Assembly (NCBI GenBank): GCA_964007475.1
Contig: OZ023274.1
Span: 51,789,678-51,853,677 of the forward strand
Length of the DNA stretch: 64,000 nucleotides
Source: Hybos culiciformis
Taxonomy: Eukaryota; Arthropoda; Insecta; Diptera; Hybotidae
Direction of reading: 5' to 3'
Part shown: one piece after another, positions 59,401 through 64,000 of the stretch
Numbering within the stretch: position 1 is the first letter of the stretch
How the letters are laid out: each line of letters begins with the position of its first letter
Program-made: the position numbers and the translations under genes
Notes under the pieces: generated by a model
The model's database searches: none
What the model saw: only the letters and a program-made list of their open reading frames with translations
Told to the model about the DNA's origin: nothing

Positions 59401-62142
59401 AAAAAATAAAACTACATATTTAAAGAAAATATTTTATAAGAAAAATTAACTTATTACGAGCAATATTTTTTGTCGCTAGATAATTGTTTATTAAACTTAC
59501 TATAAAATTGTTTTCTTTCAAAAATTTATAAGAAAAATGAAACCGCTTTTGTATCGGCTTCGTTATTTTTTGATATTAAATTACAAGCAAAAAAATAATA
59601 AAACGACTCCAAAAAGAAAAACAAACTTCTTTTTTTTTCGCATAACAAGATGAAGATAACCTTGGTTAGTGAATAATATAAAATTTCGAACTTGAATTAA
59701 ATTTTTGCGAATGATATGGAAGGAAGATAGTCTTCCATTTAAAATTCCTTACATATATTTTAACAACAACTTCTCCACTCATTCTCTGAAAAATAAAAAA
59801 TAAATCACGTTTTAAATAAATATGTAAATCATTATTTTTAAATTTTATTATTATTATTACTATTATTATTATTATTATTATTATTATTACTCGAAATAAA
59901 AATTATTTTTCCTTAACATTTTGAATAGGATGGAAAATTTATGTTTTCTACAAGGAAAAAAAAACTGAATTATTTCATTTTGCAGTACCCCTCAAGTATA
60001 TATATAACATTTACATACAATATATATATGTAGGAAGAAAATTTGTATACATTAAGATGTGTTTATCTAATATTTATGGAAACAGCAATTTCTAAGGACA
60101 AAAAAAAGGACAATCTTTTATTTACCTAGATTTTATTTATTTATGGAAAACGCTTTAAAAAATTTATCAAGATTTTCTATTACTGTAATTTTCTTCTTTT
60201 TCTATTTTTTTTTTCTTTTTTGCATGAATACATGTATTCGAACTTATGTACCAATATTATTTATATATACACCTGTACATACCTATAAATAAATAACCCA
60301 GTACAAAGGACATAATAAATATATTAATTTAAGATTTCAAAATTTCCAAAAACAAAATTATATATTATTTCTTTGAGGGATTGGTTAATTTTTTTTTTTA
60401 AATATACTTAAAAATTTATTGTATTTTGTATTATAAAATGCATATTAAAAATTAAAATTACATTATCAATTACCATAATTTAACGTGTTAAAAAGAAGAC
60501 ATTTAAAAGATACTTGAGTATCTTTTTGAAGAAATATTTGATAGGAACTAAAGAAGCACTTCAAATTCTTCTTCTTTTTTTTTTTTTGTTTTTTTTTTTA
60601 TTACTCTGAAACACAATATAAAAGGTAATTTTGTAGAGCAATATTGTTCACCTCAATAAAATTTAACAAATTTTATATTGATTCCAATTAACGTATATAT
60701 CCACTTATCGAATAACTTTTTTTTTTTAGCTTATTGAAGGGAAGGAAAGTATTTTAACCTGTTTTTTTTTTGTTTGTAAAATGAATCTACCTTAAAAATT
60801 ATTTATATGTAATTCTTTTTTTGTGGTATAAACAACATAATTTTGACACTGTGTTTTATTAAGAATCAATAATGAATAATTAAATATTTCTTAGAAGGTT
60901 GGTTGTCGAGTCGAATTTGTTAATAATCTAGCGATTCTATAGAGTTCTGCTAGTTCATAGTGCAATATTATACTCAAGAATCCTTTGAATTATTCTAATT
61001 TATACCTATGTATGGATTTGACATTTTACTTAACTTATAACTTGAAATTATTTAAAAACTGTTCGATTCGAATCGTCTGTAAAAATACTGTTCGATCTTT
61101 CGGAGTGACTTAAACAAAAAAACCATTAATCATCAAATATTTTTAAAATCAATCATTAAAAATTCTCACAGCGACACTATGTTCGTCAACCCTTTTAAAA
61201 TATTATATTATCTCACATAATTCTAATAAAATCAAACACTCTGTTATCTCCAGGTGTTGGGATATATAATTTCCTTTAAAACTTTTCAAAATATACATAT
61301 ACATTACATATATATATTGTATATCTATAAAAATTTATCAAGAATTGTGGTTGTTTTTATCTTCTTAAAACCTTAAATAAAATACAAAAAAAAACAAGAA
61401 TACCTTTACAAGGATGTGGTTCAGAATTTCGATGAAGCGAAAAATATTGAAATATATATAATATAGACAAATTATATATATATTTAAAGAAACTAAATTT
61501 AAAGGAAAACGATTAAATTTTATTATGAATGAAATTAATGAAAATTAAAATATTGAACCTTAAATTGAGTAAAAATGAATGAATTTTTATTATATATTTT
61601 ATATTAAATTTGTTATACAAAAAAAAATTATAATGGAGACGCAAAAAATATAAATATACAATTAATTTTTTTTCTTGAAATATTTTTATGATATTTTTTA
61701 AAGTATAATAATAAATTCACATTTTTTTTTAACAGGACATTGAGCTTTTAACAGTCCTGATAAATGACAAAATATGTGAATAATATTGAAAAAAAAAAGG
61801 ATAAAGGAATTAAAATACAAAAAACAAAAATGGAAAGGAAAGGAAAATGTACACTGTAAAAATATATTCTCTGTTATTGTCATTTATATTGAAAGTATTA
61901 AAATTATATATCAATTTTTATTTTTGAAAATATATATAGCATTATACAGAGATTGTTATATAATGCATCATTATAGGGATTGAGGATTGATTTTTTTTTT
62001 TGTAATTTTTCTCAATTTTTTTTCAATTTCATTCATCGCAGTGACATAATTTGATAAAAAATTTAATAAAATAATATTCAACATAGCGCCGCGCCGAATT
62101 ACCTTGAGAATAGTTAATGTATAGTTTAGTTTAGTAGTAGTA
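53452..62142. other. Long AT-rich stretch with microsatellites, no gene seen
   Basis: Contains (ATT)n at 53790-53808, (AAT)n at 55919-55940, and a longer interrupted (ATT)n at 59846-59889. The 9-mer TGATAGTAC occurs three times at 54218-54244. GC-richer spots at 54600-54830, 55290-55360 and 60900-61110 show no interpretable frame or RNA structure. No splice-flanked coding island was found. Confidence 0.45.
59846..59889 (+). repeat. (ATT)n microsatellite
   Basis: Trinucleotide ATT repeated about 14 times with two interruptions (TAC). Confidence 0.9.
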
Positions 62143-62212
62143 GGTATAGTGTAGGAGGTATAGTGTAGTAGGTATAGTGTAGTAGGTATAGTGTAGTAGG
62201 TATAGTGTAGTA
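62143..62212 (+). repeat. Minisatellite, 14-bp unit, five copies
   Basis: GGTATAGTGTAGTA is repeated five times without spacers. Only the first copy differs (GGA in place of GTA near its end). Degenerate TAGTTTAG words precede it. The near identity of units suggests recent expansion. Confidence 0.92.
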
Positions 62213-64000
62213 GATTGATTTAAGTTTTTAAAATAAGTTTGATATAATTGATATAAAAATTGTCTGGTTTTTGATAAGAAAATAAAATGATTTTAAAGTT
62301 TTAGCAGATGTTCTTTTATAATATAATTTAGAATTATGCTTAATAAATATTATTAATTAATTGAATTAATATTTCAAATCAACAATTTGGAGTTTATATG
62401 GCATTTATTGTGTAGAATTAACACATTTATTGGATTCTCTCTTTTTTATTTTTCCAATAAATTTTATAAATTTTATGAATTTTTCTGTATTTTTATATGT
62501 AAAGTATGCCATAAAAGTATCATAAATAAAAAATTCTGTATACCGTATTCATTTTTGATACTTATTTTGAATTTTAAAACAAACAAAAAAAAAAACAATT
62601 GAATAAATACATTTTTTTTTTAACTTTTTTTATTTTATTTTTTATGAATGCAGTTGAGACTTATAAAAATTTGATTTTCATACGCGTAAAGTTTACAATT
62701 TATTATATTATATATTTTTTGTATACTGAAAAATTTTTATCTTTTCAACATAAAATTTTTTTTTATATTTATATATATATATATATATTTTTTTTTATAT
62801 ATTTTTTAAATATTTATGTTAAAATTTTCTCACTTCAAGCTCTTTGTTATGTGATGTCTGCATTTTTACATTAATTTGAAATATAAATTTAGAAATTATA
62901 TATATAATAAATGTCGGAAGATGATATGCTCATATTATGTTTTTTTTTTTTGAATTATTATAAGCGAATCGTTTTCTGTATACCGATTATTAGGTTTTTG
63001 TTTTCAAAATTTAACTGAATTAATTACCCATACATCAGTTGTGCTTAATTTTATCCCAATTTTTTCTTGATTTTCAATAGAAAATAAAAAATATATATAT
63101 ATTAATTATCCTTCCAACAATAACACATAGTCGAGCTTCAATGCGAACAGTATGCCATTCATTTTTCAGCGCACGTCAATCATCTGTATATAAATTCAAA
63201 ATTTATTTTATGAAATTTATTGAAAAAATTGACTAATTTAATAAATTGCTTTGGATTTGGAAACATTACGATTTTTTTTAGATTTTTTATTTTTAATTTT
63301 GTGGAAATTGCCACCTTTTATGTGCTAAAAAAAAAAAATAAAAAATAACTCAACAATATCAAATTTCAAATGATTTATTACTTAATATTTTTATTTTTTT
63401 TCGTTACCCATATAAAAAGCAGTTCAGTTCAATGCTTATATTTTTTTTGCTATTGAAATAAAATTTTATCAAAAAAATTGAAAAAAAAAATTACGTTCAT
63501 TTCATATTTTTGTACTTATTTTACCGGGGGACTATTCATATAAGAATTACGATTTAATAAAATTAAAAATCTGGAACGTTGCGTTCAAATTTGATAGGTC
63601 CAAAACCGAAAATTAACATGAGCACATCAGCATGAATTTTTCACTTAAAATCTAATTGGTCTTTCTGTACTTAAATTTAAAGGCTAGTTCTAACGTTAGT
63701 TGTAAACAAAGGTTAGTTTTAAAGGTTCAAACGCAGATCAAGTATAACTTAGAAATAATAATTTGATCACTAATAATAATTATACTTGAATTCTAATTTA
63801 AAATATATTTTTAAATTTGCGAATAATATTCTGGGAGTTGAATCTCTGATTAAAAATCATTTGAATTCGGCTTTTGCATATATGAAATATTCAATACTGA
63901 CAGGGTAATTGACCATGTCCAAAAATTTCTGTCAATAATAAAAATAATCATTAAAAAGTGTCAAAACCTCAAATATATTTATAATAGCTAGAAAATTATA
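62213..64000. other. AT-rich stretch, no gene seen
   Basis: Contains a TA microsatellite at about 62769-62788. The open frames at 62387-62602 and 62599-62874 are Phe/Ile/Lys/Tyr-rich and composition-driven. A GC-richer spot at 63120-63185 (TTTTCAGCGCACGTCAATCATCT) follows an acceptor-like site but gives no usable exon. Confidence 0.45.

Noticed and set aside
62100..62212. Superficial likeness to the let-7 microRNA (GGTAGTAGG... words)
   Set aside because: The sequence is a 14-bp minisatellite with no hairpin partner and does not contain the mature let-7 sequence.

Overview
The window is 64 kb of very AT-rich, repeat-laden eukaryotic DNA. Runs of A or T of 8 to 21 bases occur every few hundred bases. 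There is no bacterial gene organisation, no rRNA, no intact tRNA and no CRISPR array. The transposon families (insect-type mariner DDE fragments, a short Helitron with a TCTATATAAATAAAAAT-type head, hAT-like and other MITEs, tRNA-derived SINE pieces) and the recurring ACATATGTATATATGTAC-like words suggest an insect, most likely a fly (Diptera). This is inference. A run of exactly 200 N at 27575-27774 is a scaffolding gap of nominal size.

Protein-coding content is very sparse. The best-supported exon is at 22423-22501 (+): ATG, a 24-residue secretory signal peptide, then a consensus GTAAGT donor in phase 1. That is the usual layout of the first coding exon of a secreted or cell-surface protein followed by a long first intron. 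I found no convincing downstream exon, so much of 22.5-64 kb may be that intron. Other short coding-like islands of higher GC lie at 1535-1642 (+), 4067-4234 (-), 12826-12874 (-), 14754-14861 (-), 30781-31083 (-), 31848-32099 (+), 33423-33617 (+) and 39346-39419 (-). I recognise none of them and give them low confidence.

Mobile DNA explains most of the structured sequence. There are three decayed mariner-family transposase fragments (9873-10300, 13100-13250, 41391-41540). A complete-looking 235-bp Helitron lies at 43807-44041, and a second Helitron-like locus at 45966-47274 has a 1.07-kb inverted-repeat element nested in it that itself carries a tRNA-like sequence. Four non-autonomous DNA elements have clear terminal inverted repeats (5519-5717, 22984-23630, 34999-35473, 52074-52550). 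The last-but-one has GAACCC arrays at both ends and a 7-bp direct repeat at its borders. There is also a TTGTACAA-rich array (53101-53451) and a 169-bp near-perfect palindrome (14108-14276).

The rest is low-complexity AT-rich DNA with microsatellites and small tandem duplications. I see no operon-like or pathway-level organisation. The most useful leads are the signal-peptide exon, the Helitron/MITE nest, the two arrays of short inverted motifs, and the unassigned coding-like islands.
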